From: Pseudoclavibacter sp. AY1H1
Lineage (GTDB): Bacteria; Actinomycetota; Actinomycetes; Actinomycetales; Microbacteriaceae
DNA length: 64,000 nt
Direction: 5' to 3'
NCBI RefSeq assembly: GCF_002931055.1
Contig: NZ_PSXX01000003.1
Coordinates: 124,001-188,000 of the forward strand
The notes beneath the pieces are model-generated. The model was not told the origin of the DNA. It saw only the letters and a list, made by a program, of their open reading frames with translations, and ran no database searches. The position numbers were made by a program, and so were the translations under genes. This document shows, piece after piece, positions 27,699 to 37,407 of the stretch; the stretch's first letter is position 1; each line of letters begins with the position of its first letter.

Positions 27699-28802
27699 AT
27701 GCGTTTCGCCTCATCAGAGCGTTCGACACTCGGTGTCGAATGGGAGCTCGGTATCGTCGACGCTGCGTCGCGCGAGCTGACCGGCATCGGCCATGAACTG
27801 ATCTCTCGTCTCGACGATGAGCGGTTCACGAAGGAGTTCCTCACGAACACCGTCGAACTCGTGACGGGCGTGCACCGCTCGGCGGGGTCGGCGGTCGGCG
27901 AGCTCCGGGGACTCAGGGACGAGCTGCTGGGCGCCGCGGATGCCGCCGGCGCCGGTGTGATCGGCTCCGGCACGCATCCGTTCTCAAAGTGGCGCGAGCA
28001 GCAGCGCTCGCCCGGCGAGCGCTACCGCATGGTCGCGGAGCGATCCGGCCGCTGGGGAGGGCAGCTCGCGATCTGGGGCGTGCACACCCACGTCGGGGTC
28101 GAGGACTGCCGGAAGGTCCCGGCGATCATGCGAGCCGCGTTGGCGAACTACCCGCTCATGCTCGCCCTCTCCGCGTCGAGCCCGTACTGGCAGGGCGAGG
28201 ACACGACGTTCAGCTCCCACCGCACGATGATCTTCCAGCAGCTCCCGACCGGCGGCCTCCCGCCGGAGATGGAGACATGGGAGGACTACGAGCGCGTCGC
28301 GCACGATGTGCTGCGCACGGGCATCGTCGACGAGGTGCAGGAGCTGCGCTGGGATGTGCGCCCGTCAGCACAGTGGGGCACGGTGGAGATCCGCATCTCG
28401 GATGGGGCGACCAACCTCCGCGAGCTCGGGGCCATGGTCGCGCTCAACCACGTGATCGTGGAGCACGCGTCTCGCCAGCTCGACGCGGGGCACGACACGG
28501 ATCGGCTCCCCTCGTGGTTCGTCCGTGAGAACAAGTGGCGCGCCGCGCGCTACGGGCTCGACGCGATCATCATCGAGGATGCGGAGGGCAACGAGCGCCC
28601 CGTGACCGAGGTGCTCGCCGAGCGCATCCAGGGCGACTACCTGCGAGTCGCCGAGGATCTGGGCTGCGCTGACGAGCTCGCAGCGATCGCGGACATCATC
28701 GAGAGCGGCTCGTCGAGCGACCGCCAGCGCCGCGTCGCCGAGGAGCACGACGGCGCGCTTGTGCCCGTCGTCGACTCCCTCATCGCCGAGCTCAAGGCCT
28801 GA
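27699..28802 (+). CDS. glutamate-cysteine ligase family 2 (YbdK/carboxylate-amine ligase)
   Basis: A 367-residue ATP-grasp-like GCS2 enzyme. Hallmarks are TLGVEWELGIVD at the start, VTGVHRSAGSAVGEL, GTHPFSKWREQQRSPGERY, WGVHTHVGVED and VEIRISDGAT. Homologues join glutamate to cysteine weakly or to other amines; in Actinobacteria they are annotated as glutamate-cysteine ligase although mycothiol is the main thiol, so the true acceptor is uncertain. In relatives this gene lies between ffh and rpsP; here the inositol island starts just after it. ATG 27699 is chosen from family alignment. Confidence 0.88.
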   Translation: MRFASSERSTLGVEWELGIVDAASRELTGIGHELISRLDDERFTKEFLTNTVELVTGVHRSAGSAVGELRGLRDELLGAADAAGAGVIGSGTHPFSKWREQQRSPGERYRMVAERSGRWGGQLAIWGVHTHVGVEDCRKVPAIMRAALANYPLMLALSASSPYWQGEDTTFSSHRTMIFQQLPTGGLPPEMETWEDYERVAHDVLRTGIVDEVQELRWDVRPSAQWGTVEIRISDGATNLRELGAMVALNHVIVEHASRQLDAGHDTDRLPSWFVRENKWRAARYGLDAIIIEDAEGNERPVTEVLAERIQGDYLRVAEDLGCADELAAIADIIESGSSSDRQRRVAEEHDGALVPVVDSLIAELKA

Positions 28803-28841
28803 CGCGGCCCTCGGCGCGTCTCGAAGTCTCTCCGCCAGACT

Positions 28842-28873
28842 TTGTTACTTTGTCAGGACATTAGGTGTATGCT
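28842..28873 (+). promoter_or_regulatory. iolC promoter with TGTCAGGACA operator
   Basis: The inverted repeat TGTC-AG-GACA at 28851-28860 lies between a -35-like TTGTTA (28842-28847) and a -10-like TATGCT (28868-28873), upstream of iolC. A repressor bound there would block RNA polymerase. The same site recurs at 38336 (exact), 46056 and 48503 (one mismatch each). Confidence 0.75.
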
Positions 28874-28920
28874 GACTCTCGTCCTCGTTCACCATCGGAC
28901 TGAAAGTTGTACAGAGCCGT

Positions 28921-29889
28921 ATGACCACTACAACAGCTACGTCGCCCCTCGACCTCATCACGCTCGGTCGTGTCGGCGTCGACATCTACCCCCTCCAGAC
29001 CGGAGTCGGGCTCGAGGACGTCTCGACCTTCGGGAAGTTCCTCGGTGGCAGCGCGACCAACGTCGCCGTCGCCGGAGCCAAGCACGGACTGAGCTCGGCG
29101 GTCATCACCCGCACGGGAGACGACCCCTTCGGTCGGTACATCGTCCGCGAGCTCGAGCGCCTCGGCGTCAGGAGCGACTTCGTCACCCGCGACGACTCGC
29201 TTGCGACCCCGGTCACGTTCTGCGAGATCTTCCCCCCTGACGACTTCCCCCTGTACTTCTACCGCCAGCCGAAGGCTCCTGACCTCAACATCGAGACCGA
29301 GACGCTCGATCTCGACGCGATCCGTGACGCCAAGATCTTCTGGGCGACCGTGACCGGCCTCTCCGAGGAGCCGAGCCGCGCGGCCCACCACGCGGCGTTC
29401 GCAGCTCGCGCTCGCCGGGACCACACCATCCTCGACCTCGACTACCGCGCCATGTTCTGGCCGGACGCGGCCACCGCCACGGCCGCCATCGAGCCCATCC
29501 TCGCGCAGTCGACCATCGCCATCGGCAACAAGGAGGAGTGCGAGGTCGCGGTCGGCGAGACCGAGCCGCAGCGCGCCGCTGATGCGCTCCTCGAGCGAGG
29601 CGTCGACATCGCGGTCGTCAAGCAGGGCCCCCGCGGCGTGCTGGCGAAGACCCGAGAGGGCTCCATCGAGGTGCCGACGCACTTCGTCGACGTCGTCAAC
29701 GGCCTCGGAGCCGGCGACAGCTTCGGCGGGGCCTTCTGCAAGGGGCTCATCGCCGGGTGGGACCTCGAGCACATCCTGCGCTTCGCGAACGTCGCGGGAG
29801 CCATCGTGGCGTCGCGACTCGAATGCTCGACCGCGATGCCCTCGACGGCGGAGGTCGACGAGATCCTGAAGGAGAACTCCCTTGCCTGA
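28921..29889 (+). CDS. iolC: 5-dehydro-2-deoxygluconokinase
   Basis: A 322-residue PfkB-family sugar kinase phosphorylating 5-dehydro-2-deoxy-D-gluconate (DKG) in myo-inositol catabolism. PfkB signatures are FLGGSATNVAVAGAKHG near the start and NGLGAGDSFGGAFCKGL near the end, with the catalytic Asp in GAGDSF. The segment PDDFPLYFYRQPKAPDLNI is typical of IolC. It is the first gene of an eight-gene operon and starts 60 bases after the operator. The stop overlaps the next gene by eight bases. Confidence 0.94.
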   Translation: MTTTTATSPLDLITLGRVGVDIYPLQTGVGLEDVSTFGKFLGGSATNVAVAGAKHGLSSAVITRTGDDPFGRYIVRELERLGVRSDFVTRDDSLATPVTFCEIFPPDDFPLYFYRQPKAPDLNIETETLDLDAIRDAKIFWATVTGLSEEPSRAAHHAAFAARARRDHTILDLDYRAMFWPDAATATAAIEPILAQSTIAIGNKEECEVAVGETEPQRAADALLERGVDIAVVKQGPRGVLAKTREGSIEVPTHFVDVVNGLGAGDSFGGAFCKGLIAGWDLEHILRFANVAGAIVASRLECSTAMPSTAEVDEILKENSLA

Positions 29890-30790
29890 GCACTACCGGA
29901 TCCTCGACGACGCGGCCTTCGAGCGGCTCCGTGACGCTCGAGCCGACGGCCCCTCCGCGCTGCGGGCGGCCCTCGCCAATCGCGTCCGGCGCTCGTCGCT
30001 GCTCCCCGAGGATCGCCGACTGTTCTTCGTCGCCGCCGACCACCCGGCACGTGGCGCACTCGGCGTCCGCGACGACGCCATGGCGATGGCCGACCGCTAC
30101 GACCTGCTCGACCGCCTCGCGCTCGCCCTGTCCCGCCCCGGCGTGGACGGCGTGCTCGGCACACCCGACATCATCGACGACCTCGCCCTGCTCGGCGTGC
30201 TCGATGACAAGCTCATCGTCGGCTCCATGAACCGTGGCGGACTCCGCGGCGCGAGCTTCGAGATGGACGACCGCTTCACGGGATACGACGTCGACTCGAT
30301 GGTTCGCGACGGCATCGACTTCGCGAAGACGCTCGTCCGCGTGAATCTCGCGGATGCGGGCACCGTCTCGACGCTCGAGGCCAACGCCCGCGCCGTCGAC
30401 GATGCAGCGGCGGCATCCCTCCCGATCATGCTCGAGCCGTTCATGAGCGAGTGGAAGGACGGCCGGATCGTCAACGACCTCTCCCCCGACGCCGTCATCA
30501 ACTCGATCGCCATCACCTCCGGCCTCGGCAACAGCTCGGGCTCGACCTGGATGAAGCTGCCCGTCGTCCCCGAGATGGAACGCGTCATGGCGGCGACGAC
30601 ACTCCCGACGCTGCTGCTCGGCGGAGAGCCGAACGGCGACCAGGAGGCGGTGTACGCCAAGTGGGCCGACGCCCTCGCCCTCCCCGGTGTCCGCGGGCTC
30701 GTCGTCGGCCGCACGCTCCTGTACCCCGCCGATGGCGACGTCGCTGCCGCCGTCGACACGGCCGCGAGCCTCGTGCACACCCCGAGCTGA
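29882..30790 (+). CDS. Cgl0159-family (beta/alpha)8 protein, probable DKG-phosphate aldolase
   Basis: A 302-residue TIM-barrel protein of the Cgl0159 type, found in actinobacterial inositol operons. Family segments are LFFVAADHPARGALGV, VDGVLGTPDIIDDLALLG, SMNRGGLRGASFE, LPIMLEPFMSEW and WMKLPVVPEMERV; the Lys in TWMKLPV is a candidate Schiff-base residue (inference). It probably cleaves 6-phospho-5-dehydro-2-deoxygluconate, the step done by IolJ elsewhere: no IolJ is present and this gene sits between the kinase and iolA. It overlaps iolC by eight bases, implying coupled translation. Confidence 0.82.
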   Translation: MPEHYRILDDAAFERLRDARADGPSALRAALANRVRRSSLLPEDRRLFFVAADHPARGALGVRDDAMAMADRYDLLDRLALALSRPGVDGVLGTPDIIDDLALLGVLDDKLIVGSMNRGGLRGASFEMDDRFTGYDVDSMVRDGIDFAKTLVRVNLADAGTVSTLEANARAVDDAAAASLPIMLEPFMSEWKDGRIVNDLSPDAVINSIAITSGLGNSSGSTWMKLPVVPEMERVMAATTLPTLLLGGEPNGDQEAVYAKWADALALPGVRGLVVGRTLLYPADGDVAAAVDTAASLVHTPS

Positions 30791-30878
30791 GCTCGGACCC
30801 CCAACACCCTCTCGTCGCGGCAGCTGCCGCATCCACCAGCGCCGCTCCTGGCCGGCGCACCACAGCGAAGGAAGATCC

Positions 30879-32402
30879 ATGACTGACACTGCTCTGCCCA
30901 CGATCCAGCACTGGATCAACGGCGCCTCCTCGACCTCGACGCCCTCGCGCACCTCGCCGGTCTTCAACCCCGCCCTCGGCACCGCGACGAGCAACGTCGC
31001 TCTCGCCGACGACGCGGAGATCAACGCAGCGATCGCCGCCGCGAAGGCCGCATTCCCCGGCTGGTCGAACACCTCGATCGCGAAGCGCCAGAACATCATC
31101 TTCAAGTTCCGTGAGCTGTTGAACGAGCGGAAGCTCGAGCTCGCGCGCATCATCACCTCCGAGCACGGCAAGGTCGTCTCCGACGCCGCTGGCGAGATCC
31201 AGCGGGGCCTCGAGGTCGTGGAGCTCGCGACCGGGTTCCCCCACATCATGAAGGGCGACTTCACCGAGAACGCCTCGACCGGCGTGGACGTGTTCTCCAT
31301 CAAGCAGGCCCTCGGCGTGGTCGGCATCATCAGCCCGTTCAACTTCCCCGCGATGGTCCCGATGTGGTTCTTCCCCATCGCGATCGCGGTCGGCAACACC
31401 GTCGTGCTCAAGCCGAGCGAGAAGGACCCCTCCGCCGCGATCTGGCTCGCGGAACTCTGGAAGGAAGCGGGCCTGCCCGACGGCGTCTTCAACGTCCTGA
31501 ACGGCGACAAGCAGGCCGTCGACGGCCTCCTCAACCACGACGACGTCGCCGCGATCAGCTTCGTGGGCTCGACCCCGATCGCGCAGTACATCTACGAGAC
31601 CGCTTCCAAGAACGGCAAGAGGGTGCAGGCCCTCGGCGGCGCGAAGAACCACATGCTCGTGCTCCCCGACGCCGACCTCGACCTCGTCGCCGACCAGGCC
31701 ATCAACGCCGGCTACGGGTCCGCGGGCGAGCGCTGCATGGCCATCAGCATCGTCCTCGCGATCGAGCCCGTCGCGGACCAGCTCATCGAGAAGGTCAAGG
31801 AGCGCATCGCGGGGCTCCGTATCGGTGACGGCACCCCCACCGACACGCACGCAGAACCCGACATGGGCCCCATCGTGTCGGAAGTGCACCGCGACAAGAT
31901 CGCCTCCTACATCCAGATCGCCCACGACGACGGCGCCGACGTGCTCGTCGACGGGCGCGAGATCACGGCAGAAGGCGCCGAGGGCGGATTCTGGCTCGGC
32001 CCGACCCTCATCGACAACCTCCCCACCACCAGCCGCGCCTACACGGAAGAGATCTTCGGCCCCGTCCTCGGCATCGTGCGCGTGAAGAGCTTCGAGGAAG
32101 GCGTGGAGCTCATCAACACCGGCCAGTTCGGCAACGGCACCGCGATCTTCACCAACGACGGCGGCGCCGCCCGCCGCTTCCAGAACGAGATCCAGGTCGG
32201 CATGATCGGCATCAACGTCCCCATCCCCGTGCCCGTCGCCTACTACTCCTTCGGCGGCTGGAAAGACTCCGCGTTCGGCGACTCCAAGGCCTACGGCCTC
32301 CAGGGCTTCCACTTCTACACCCGCGAGAAAGCCGTCACCAGCCGCTGGCTCGACCCCGCCAAGCACGGCGGCATCAACCTCGGCTTCCCCGAAAACGACT
32401 AG
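30879..32402 (+). CDS. mmsA: CoA-acylating methylmalonate-semialdehyde dehydrogenase
   Basis: A 507-residue aldehyde dehydrogenase (IolA) converting malonic semialdehyde to acetyl-CoA and CO2, the last step of inositol breakdown. NAD-binding and active-site segments are SPFNFPAMVPMWFFPIA, FVGSTPIAQYIYE and GSAGERCMAIS, with the catalytic Cys at about residue 286, and EEIFGPVLGIVR near the end. Conserved AGERC, as in other MMSDHs, separates it from generic ALDHs. AAGGAAG lies upstream of the ATG. Third gene of the operon. Confidence 0.94.
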   Translation: MTDTALPTIQHWINGASSTSTPSRTSPVFNPALGTATSNVALADDAEINAAIAAAKAAFPGWSNTSIAKRQNIIFKFRELLNERKLELARIITSEHGKVVSDAAGEIQRGLEVVELATGFPHIMKGDFTENASTGVDVFSIKQALGVVGIISPFNFPAMVPMWFFPIAIAVGNTVVLKPSEKDPSAAIWLAELWKEAGLPDGVFNVLNGDKQAVDGLLNHDDVAAISFVGSTPIAQYIYETASKNGKRVQALGGAKNHMLVLPDADLDLVADQAINAGYGSAGERCMAISIVLAIEPVADQLIEKVKERIAGLRIGDGTPTDTHAEPDMGPIVSEVHRDKIASYIQIAHDDGADVLVDGREITAEGAEGGFWLGPTLIDNLPTTSRAYTEEIFGPVLGIVRVKSFEEGVELINTGQFGNGTAIFTNDGGAARRFQNEIQVGMIGINVPIPVPVAYYSFGGWKDSAFGDSKAYGLQGFHFYTREKAVTSRWLDPAKHGGINLGFPEND

Positions 32403-32496
32403 CCGACACAGCACCACGAGGCAGCGCAGCACGGCTGCCCGGCTCAGCACGACGAGCCGCCCCACCACGACCATTCACCAGAAAGACTCACGAGCA

Positions 32497-33426
32497 ATGT
32501 CCTCACACACATCAGCACCCTCTCGGGACGCTGCGGAGAACACCTGGTTCAGGGCCCGCGGAGCCCTCTCGCGAGACGGCTGGGAGAGCGTTGTCGATGC
32601 GACGCTCCCCGGCTGGGAACACACAGGCATCCGAGTCGCAGACCTCTCCGATGGTGTGCGCCTCGAGCTGCCCGCAGGCGACATTGAGCGAATGGTCATC
32701 CCCCTCCGCGGAGACGCGTCCCTCGAGCTCGACGGCGCGGATGCGCCCGCATCCGTCGAGCTCGAGGGCCGTGCCTCGGTCTTCGACGGGCCGGCGGACG
32801 TCGCCTACCTCCCCGTCGGCACCAGCGCCGTGGTCACGGGACACGGCAGGGTCGCCGTCGCAGAGGCGCCGACAACCCAGGTCTTCCCGTTCCAGGTGCT
32901 CCGCAAGAGCGACGTGCCGGTGGAGCTCCGCGGTGCCGGTCGTTCGAGCCGCCAGGTGCAGAACTTCGGCATCCCCGGCTCCCTGCAGGCTGCCAAGCTC
33001 ATCGTGTGCGAGGTCATCACACCGGCCGAGAACTGGTCGTCGTACCCGCCCCACAAGCACGACGAGCACCACCCTGGCCACGAGAGCCGCCTCGAGGAGA
33101 TCTACTACTTCGAGAGCGAGCCCACGAAGAACGCCACCGTGCCAGAGGGCGCTGACGCCTTCGGCATGTTCGCGACCTACACGTCGCCGGCCGGCGAGAT
33201 CTCGATCAACGAGATCGTGCGCACCGGAGACATCGCCCTCGTCCCCTTCGGCTACCACGGCCCCGCCGTCGCGGCCCCCGGGTACGACCTGTACTACCTG
33301 AACGTCATGGCGGGCCCCGACGAGGCACGCGAATGGCTCATCAGCGACGACCCCGCCCACGGCTGGGTGCGCGAGCAGTGGGCCTCCCAGGAGTTCGACT
33401 CCCGCCTGCCGTACGGCACCGAGTAA
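32497..33426 (+). CDS. iolB: 5-deoxy-glucuronate isomerase
   Basis: A 309-residue bicupin isomerising 5-deoxy-glucuronate to DKG. The metal-binding cupin motif is in SSYPPHKHDEHHPGHESRLEE (pattern HKHD...E; split over the second cupin), followed by IYYFESE and FGYHGPAVAAPGYDLYYLNV. The N-terminal ~30 residues are slightly longer than in Bacillus IolB. The ribosome binding site is AGAAAG, spaced as in the neighbouring genes. Fourth gene of the operon. Confidence 0.94.
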   Translation: MSSHTSAPSRDAAENTWFRARGALSRDGWESVVDATLPGWEHTGIRVADLSDGVRLELPAGDIERMVIPLRGDASLELDGADAPASVELEGRASVFDGPADVAYLPVGTSAVVTGHGRVAVAEAPTTQVFPFQVLRKSDVPVELRGAGRSSRQVQNFGIPGSLQAAKLIVCEVITPAENWSSYPPHKHDEHHPGHESRLEEIYYFESEPTKNATVPEGADAFGMFATYTSPAGEISINEIVRTGDIALVPFGYHGPAVAAPGYDLYYLNVMAGPDEAREWLISDDPAHGWVREQWASQEFDSRLPYGTE

Positions 33427-33476
33427 TCCGCCAGCCTTCTCCAAGCAACCAGCTCCACCAAAAGGAAATGACGCAG

Positions 33477-35375
33477 ATGTCAACCAAGCGAATGACCGTC
33501 GGCCAGGCCCTCGTCGAGTTCCTCGGCAAGCAGTACACCGTCGACGGCGACGTGCGCGAGCGCACGATCCCGGGCATGTTCGGAATCTTCGGCCACGGCA
33601 ATGTCGCCGGCATCGGCCAGGCGCTCAAGCAGGCCAACGTCGAGGACCCGAGCCTCATGCCGTACTTCCAGGCGCGCAACGAGCAGGCGATGGTGCACCA
33701 GTCGGTGGGCTACGCGCGCATGCGCCGGCGCCGCGCGACGTACGCGAGCGCCGCATCCGTCGGACCGGGCGCCGCCAACATGCTCACGGGCGCCGCACTC
33801 GCCACCGCGAACCGCCTGCCCGCGCTGCTCCTGCCGAGCGACACGTTCGCGACGCGCGTCGCCGACCCCGTCCTGCAGCAGCTCGAGTTCCCGCACGACA
33901 CGGGCATCCAGGTGACGGATGCGTTCCGTCCCCTCTCCCGCTTCTTCGACCGCGTGCAGCGCCCCGAGCAGCTGTACTCGATCGCGCTCGCCGCCATGCG
34001 CGTCCTCACGGACCCCGCCGAGACCGGCGCCGTGACGATCGCGCTGCCCGAGGACGTGCAGGCGGAGCTCATCGACGTGCCGCTCGCCTTCCTCGAGGAG
34101 CGCGAGTGGCACATCCGTCGCCCCCTCCCGGAAGCCGGCCCGCTCGCGCGCGCCGTCGAGGCGATCAGGAACGCGAAGAACCCGATCATCGTCGCCGGCG
34201 GAGGCGTCATCTACTCGGGTGCCGAGAACGAACTGCGCGCCTTCGTCGAGGCCACCGGCATCCCCGTCGGCACGAGCCAGGCCGGCGGCGGTGCCCTCGA
34301 CTGGGACCACCCGCAGTACCTGGGCGGCATCGGCGCGACCGGAACGACCGCCGCGAACCGCCTCGCCGCGCAGGCCGACGTCGTCATCGGCATCGGCACG
34401 CGCTACAGCGACTTCACGACGGCCAGCCGCACGGTCTTCCAGAACGACGGCGTGCGCTTCGTCAACATCAACGTCGCCGCGTTCGACGCCTACAAGCACG
34501 GCTCGCAGCTGCCCGTCGTCGCGGATGCGCGCGAGACGCTCGTGAAGCTCATCGGGGCACTCTCCGGCTTCCGCGTGAGCGATGACTACTCGCGGCAGAT
34601 CGCGGCCCAGAAGACCGAGTGGGACGCGGCCGTCGACCTGGCGTTCGAGCCGAGCGGCCTCGAGCTGCCCGGCCAGTCCGAGATCATCGGCGCCGTGCAG
34701 GAGTCCAGCGACCCCCGCGATGTCATCGTCCAGGCGGCAGGATCGCTGCCGGGCGACCTCCACAAGCTGTGGCGTGTGCGCGACCCGCTCGGCTACCACG
34801 TCGAATACGCGTTCTCCTGCATGGGATACGAGATCGCGGGAGGCATGGGCGTGCGGCGCGCTGCCCCCGACCGCGACGTCATCGTCATGGTCGGCGACGG
34901 CTCGTACCTCATGCTCCACACGGAGCTCGTCACCGCAGTCGCCGAGGGCATCAAGATCATCGTCGTGCTCATCCAGAACCACGGCTACGCCTCCATCGGA
35001 CACCTCTCCGAGACGGTCGGCTCCGAGCGCTTCGGCACCTGGTACCGCGCCTTCGACGAGGCGGGCTCCAACTTCCAGGGCGAGCAGATCCTCCCGGTCG
35101 ACCTCGCGGCGAACGCCCGCAGCTACGGGATCGACACGATCGAGATCGAGCCGAGCACGAACGCCATCGGCGAGCTGCGCGAGGCTATGGCGAAGGCCAA
35201 GGCGTCCGACACCTCCACGCTCATCCACATCAACAGCGACCCCCTCCTCTACGCCCCCGACGGCGAGGGATGGTGGGACGTGCCGGTCGCCGAGACCTCC
35301 ACGCTCGACTCCACGAAGAGCGCGCGTGAGGACTACCTGGAGCAGAAGGCCGCACAGCGGCCGCTGCTCGGCTGA
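33477..35375 (+). CDS. iolD: 3D-(3,5/4)-trihydroxycyclohexane-1,2-dione acylhydrolase
   Basis: A 632-residue thiamine-diphosphate enzyme opening the ring of THcHDO to 5-deoxy-glucuronate. ThDP-family segments are YFQARNEQAMVHQSVGYAR (N-terminal Glu region), SQAGGGALDWDHPQYLGGIG, and GDGSYLMLHTELV followed by LIQNHGYASIGHLS (metal/ThDP site). The ATG at 33477 is chosen since the spacing from AAAGGA then matches the other genes of the operon; ATG 33468 lies almost on top of that site. Fifth gene of the operon. Confidence 0.94.
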   Translation: MSTKRMTVGQALVEFLGKQYTVDGDVRERTIPGMFGIFGHGNVAGIGQALKQANVEDPSLMPYFQARNEQAMVHQSVGYARMRRRRATYASAASVGPGAANMLTGAALATANRLPALLLPSDTFATRVADPVLQQLEFPHDTGIQVTDAFRPLSRFFDRVQRPEQLYSIALAAMRVLTDPAETGAVTIALPEDVQAELIDVPLAFLEEREWHIRRPLPEAGPLARAVEAIRNAKNPIIVAGGGVIYSGAENELRAFVEATGIPVGTSQAGGGALDWDHPQYLGGIGATGTTAANRLAAQADVVIGIGTRYSDFTTASRTVFQNDGVRFVNINVAAFDAYKHGSQLPVVADARETLVKLIGALSGFRVSDDYSRQIAAQKTEWDAAVDLAFEPSGLELPGQSEIIGAVQESSDPRDVIVQAAGSLPGDLHKLWRVRDPLGYHVEYAFSCMGYEIAGGMGVRRAAPDRDVIVMVGDGSYLMLHTELVTAVAEGIKIIVVLIQNHGYASIGHLSETVGSERFGTWYRAFDEAGSNFQGEQILPVDLAANARSYGIDTIEIEPSTNAIGELREAMAKAKASDTSTLIHINSDPLLYAPDGEGWWDVPVAETSTLDSTKSAREDYLEQKAAQRPLLG

Positions 35376-35438
35376 CCGACCCGCCGCAAGCACTCCTCCA
35401 ACCGCACACGAACGACCCTCTACAGAAAGCAGACGACG

Positions 35439-36350
35439 ATGTCGCAGAGCATCCGAATCGGTACCGCACCTGACTCCTGGGGCATCTGGCTCCCCGACCA
35501 CCCCGGCCAGATCCCGTGGCAGACGTTCCTCGACGAGGTCGTCAAGGCCGGCTACACGTGGATCGAGCTCGGCCCGTACGGCTACCTCCCCACCGACCCC
35601 GACCAGCTCTCCGACGAGCTCGAGTCGCGCGGCCTCAAGCTCTCCGCGGGAACCGTCTTCACGGGCTTCCACAACGAGGACGAGAGCCAGTGGCAGCGGG
35701 CCTGGGACCAGGCCATCGCCGTCGCGGGCCTCGCGTCGAAGCTCGGCGCCGAGCACCTCGTGACGATCCCCGACATGTGGCGCGACGACATCACGGGCCA
35801 GGCCAAGGAGGCACGCACGCTCGACGCCGAGCAGTGGAAGCGCCTCGCGGCCGGGCACGACCGCCTCGGCAAGGCGCTCCTCGAGGAATACGGCGTCAAG
35901 CAGCAGTTCCACTCGCACGCGGACAGCCACGTGGGCACGTACCGCGAGGTCGAGCGGCTCCTGACCGAGACCGACGCCAGGTACACGAACCTGTGCCTCG
36001 ACACGGGCCACTTCTCCTACTACGGCGGCGACAGCCTCCGCCTCATGAACGCGTACCCCGAGCGCATCGGCTACCTGCACCTGAAGCAGGTCGACCCGGA
36101 CAAGCTCTTCGACGTGCTCAAGAACGACGTGTCGTGGGCGGAAGCGGCCGCCGACATGATCATGGTCGAGCCCCCGAACGGCATCCCGGAGCTCGGACCC
36201 ATCGTCGCCCGCGCCGCCGAGATCGACCCGAACATCTTCGGCATCGTCGAGCAGGACATGTTCGGCTGCTCGGCCGACCGCCCGTACCCGATCGCCGAGC
36301 GCACGCTCAAGCACATCTGCGGCTCCACGCCCGCGGCCCGCGCCAAGTAG
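35439..36350 (+). CDS. iolE: myo-inosose-2 dehydratase
   Basis: A 303-residue TIM-barrel dehydratase converting 2-keto-myo-inositol to THcHDO. Signature pieces are GTAPDSWGIWLPDHPGQIPW at the start, GYTWIELGPYGYLPTDPDQL, QFHSHADSHVGTY (metal ligand His) and CLDTGHFSYYGGDS (Asp and His ligands). Between iolD and iolG, with its own AGAAAGCAG ribosome binding site. Confidence 0.94.
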   Translation: MSQSIRIGTAPDSWGIWLPDHPGQIPWQTFLDEVVKAGYTWIELGPYGYLPTDPDQLSDELESRGLKLSAGTVFTGFHNEDESQWQRAWDQAIAVAGLASKLGAEHLVTIPDMWRDDITGQAKEARTLDAEQWKRLAAGHDRLGKALLEEYGVKQQFHSHADSHVGTYREVERLLTETDARYTNLCLDTGHFSYYGGDSLRLMNAYPERIGYLHLKQVDPDKLFDVLKNDVSWAEAAADMIMVEPPNGIPELGPIVARAAEIDPNIFGIVEQDMFGCSADRPYPIAERTLKHICGSTPAARAK

Positions 36351-36375
36351 CACCTGAAGAAGAGGAACCATCACC

Positions 36376-37398
36376 ATGACTTCAACTGACCTCCGCGTCG
36401 GCGTCGTCGGCGCCGGCCTCATGGGCGCCGACCACATCGCCCGCATCACGAAGCGCATCAGCGGCGCGATCGTCTCCGCCGTCATCGAGCCCGACGAGGG
36501 ACGCGGCACCGCAGCCCTCGAGAACGCCCCGGGTGCGCAGTGGTTCACGAGCATCGAGGACGCCATCGCGGCGAACGCCGTCGACGCCGTCGTCATCGCG
36601 ACGCCGGGCAAGTTCCACGAGCCCGTCCTCCTGCCCGCCCTCGCGGCGAAGCTCCCCATCCTGTGCGAGAAGCCCCTGACCGCCGACTCCGCGTCCTCGC
36701 TCCGGGTCGTCGAGGCCGAGATGGCCGCATCCGACCGGCCCCTCATCCAGCTCGGCTTCATGCGCCGATTCGACGCCGAGTACGCCCGCCTGCGCGAGAT
36801 CATCGCCTCTGGCGAGGCCGGCGAGCTCCTCGCCCTCCGCGCGGTGCACCGCAACCCCGACGTGCCCGAGTCGTACACGCAGGACATGCTCATCAACGAC
36901 TCGGTGGTGCACGAGCTCGACGTCATCCCGTGGCTCGCCGGCAGCGAGATCCGCAGCATCGAGATCAAGTACATGCGCCGCAACCCGAACTCGCCGGAGC
37001 GACTGCGAGAGCCGATCCTCGTGCTCCTGGAGCTCGAGAACGGCATCCTCGTCGACGTCGAGATGAACGTGAGCATCAAGTTCGGCTACCAGGTCGCGAC
37101 CGAAGCCGTCTTCTCGAACGGCCTCGCGCGCATCGGCCAGGCCAACGGCGTGCAGACCTGGTCGGACGGTGCGTTCGCGAAGGAGGAGCACCGCTCGTTC
37201 GTGACCCGCTTCGCTGCGGCCTACGACGTGCAGATCCAGCGCTGGGTGGACGCGGTCGCCCGCGGCACCATCGACGGCCCTGACGCGTTCCACGGCTACC
37301 GCGTGGCCCTGGCCTGCGAGGCGGGCGTCAAGGCGTTCGACGGGGGCATCGTCGAGGTCCAGCAGGTCGAGCGCCCCGCGTTCTACGACAAGGCATAA
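36376..37398 (+). CDS. iolG: inositol 2-dehydrogenase
   Basis: A 340-residue Gfo/Idh/MocA dehydrogenase oxidising myo-inositol to 2-keto-myo-inositol with NAD. The Rossmann motif VGVVGAGLMGADH and the catalytic-Lys motif LCEKPLTADS are intact, and SVVHELDVIPWLAG carries the Asp/His pair found in the active site of IolG. First enzyme of the pathway but seventh in the operon. It ends ten bases before the next gene. Confidence 0.92.
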   Translation: MTSTDLRVGVVGAGLMGADHIARITKRISGAIVSAVIEPDEGRGTAALENAPGAQWFTSIEDAIAANAVDAVVIATPGKFHEPVLLPALAAKLPILCEKPLTADSASSLRVVEAEMAASDRPLIQLGFMRRFDAEYARLREIIASGEAGELLALRAVHRNPDVPESYTQDMLINDSVVHELDVIPWLAGSEIRSIEIKYMRRNPNSPERLREPILVLLELENGILVDVEMNVSIKFGYQVATEAVFSNGLARIGQANGVQTWSDGAFAKEEHRSFVTRFAAAYDVQIQRWVDAVARGTIDGPDAFHGYRVALACEAGVKAFDGGIVEVQQVERPAFYDKA

Positions 37399-37407
37399 GG
37401 AGGCACC

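Noticed and set aside
33480-37079. A 1,199-codon open frame on the minus strand opposite iolD, iolE and iolG
   Set aside because: It is antisense to three well-conserved enzymes, is very rich in Arg, Val and Asp, and is the expected mirror of G+C-rich codon use.
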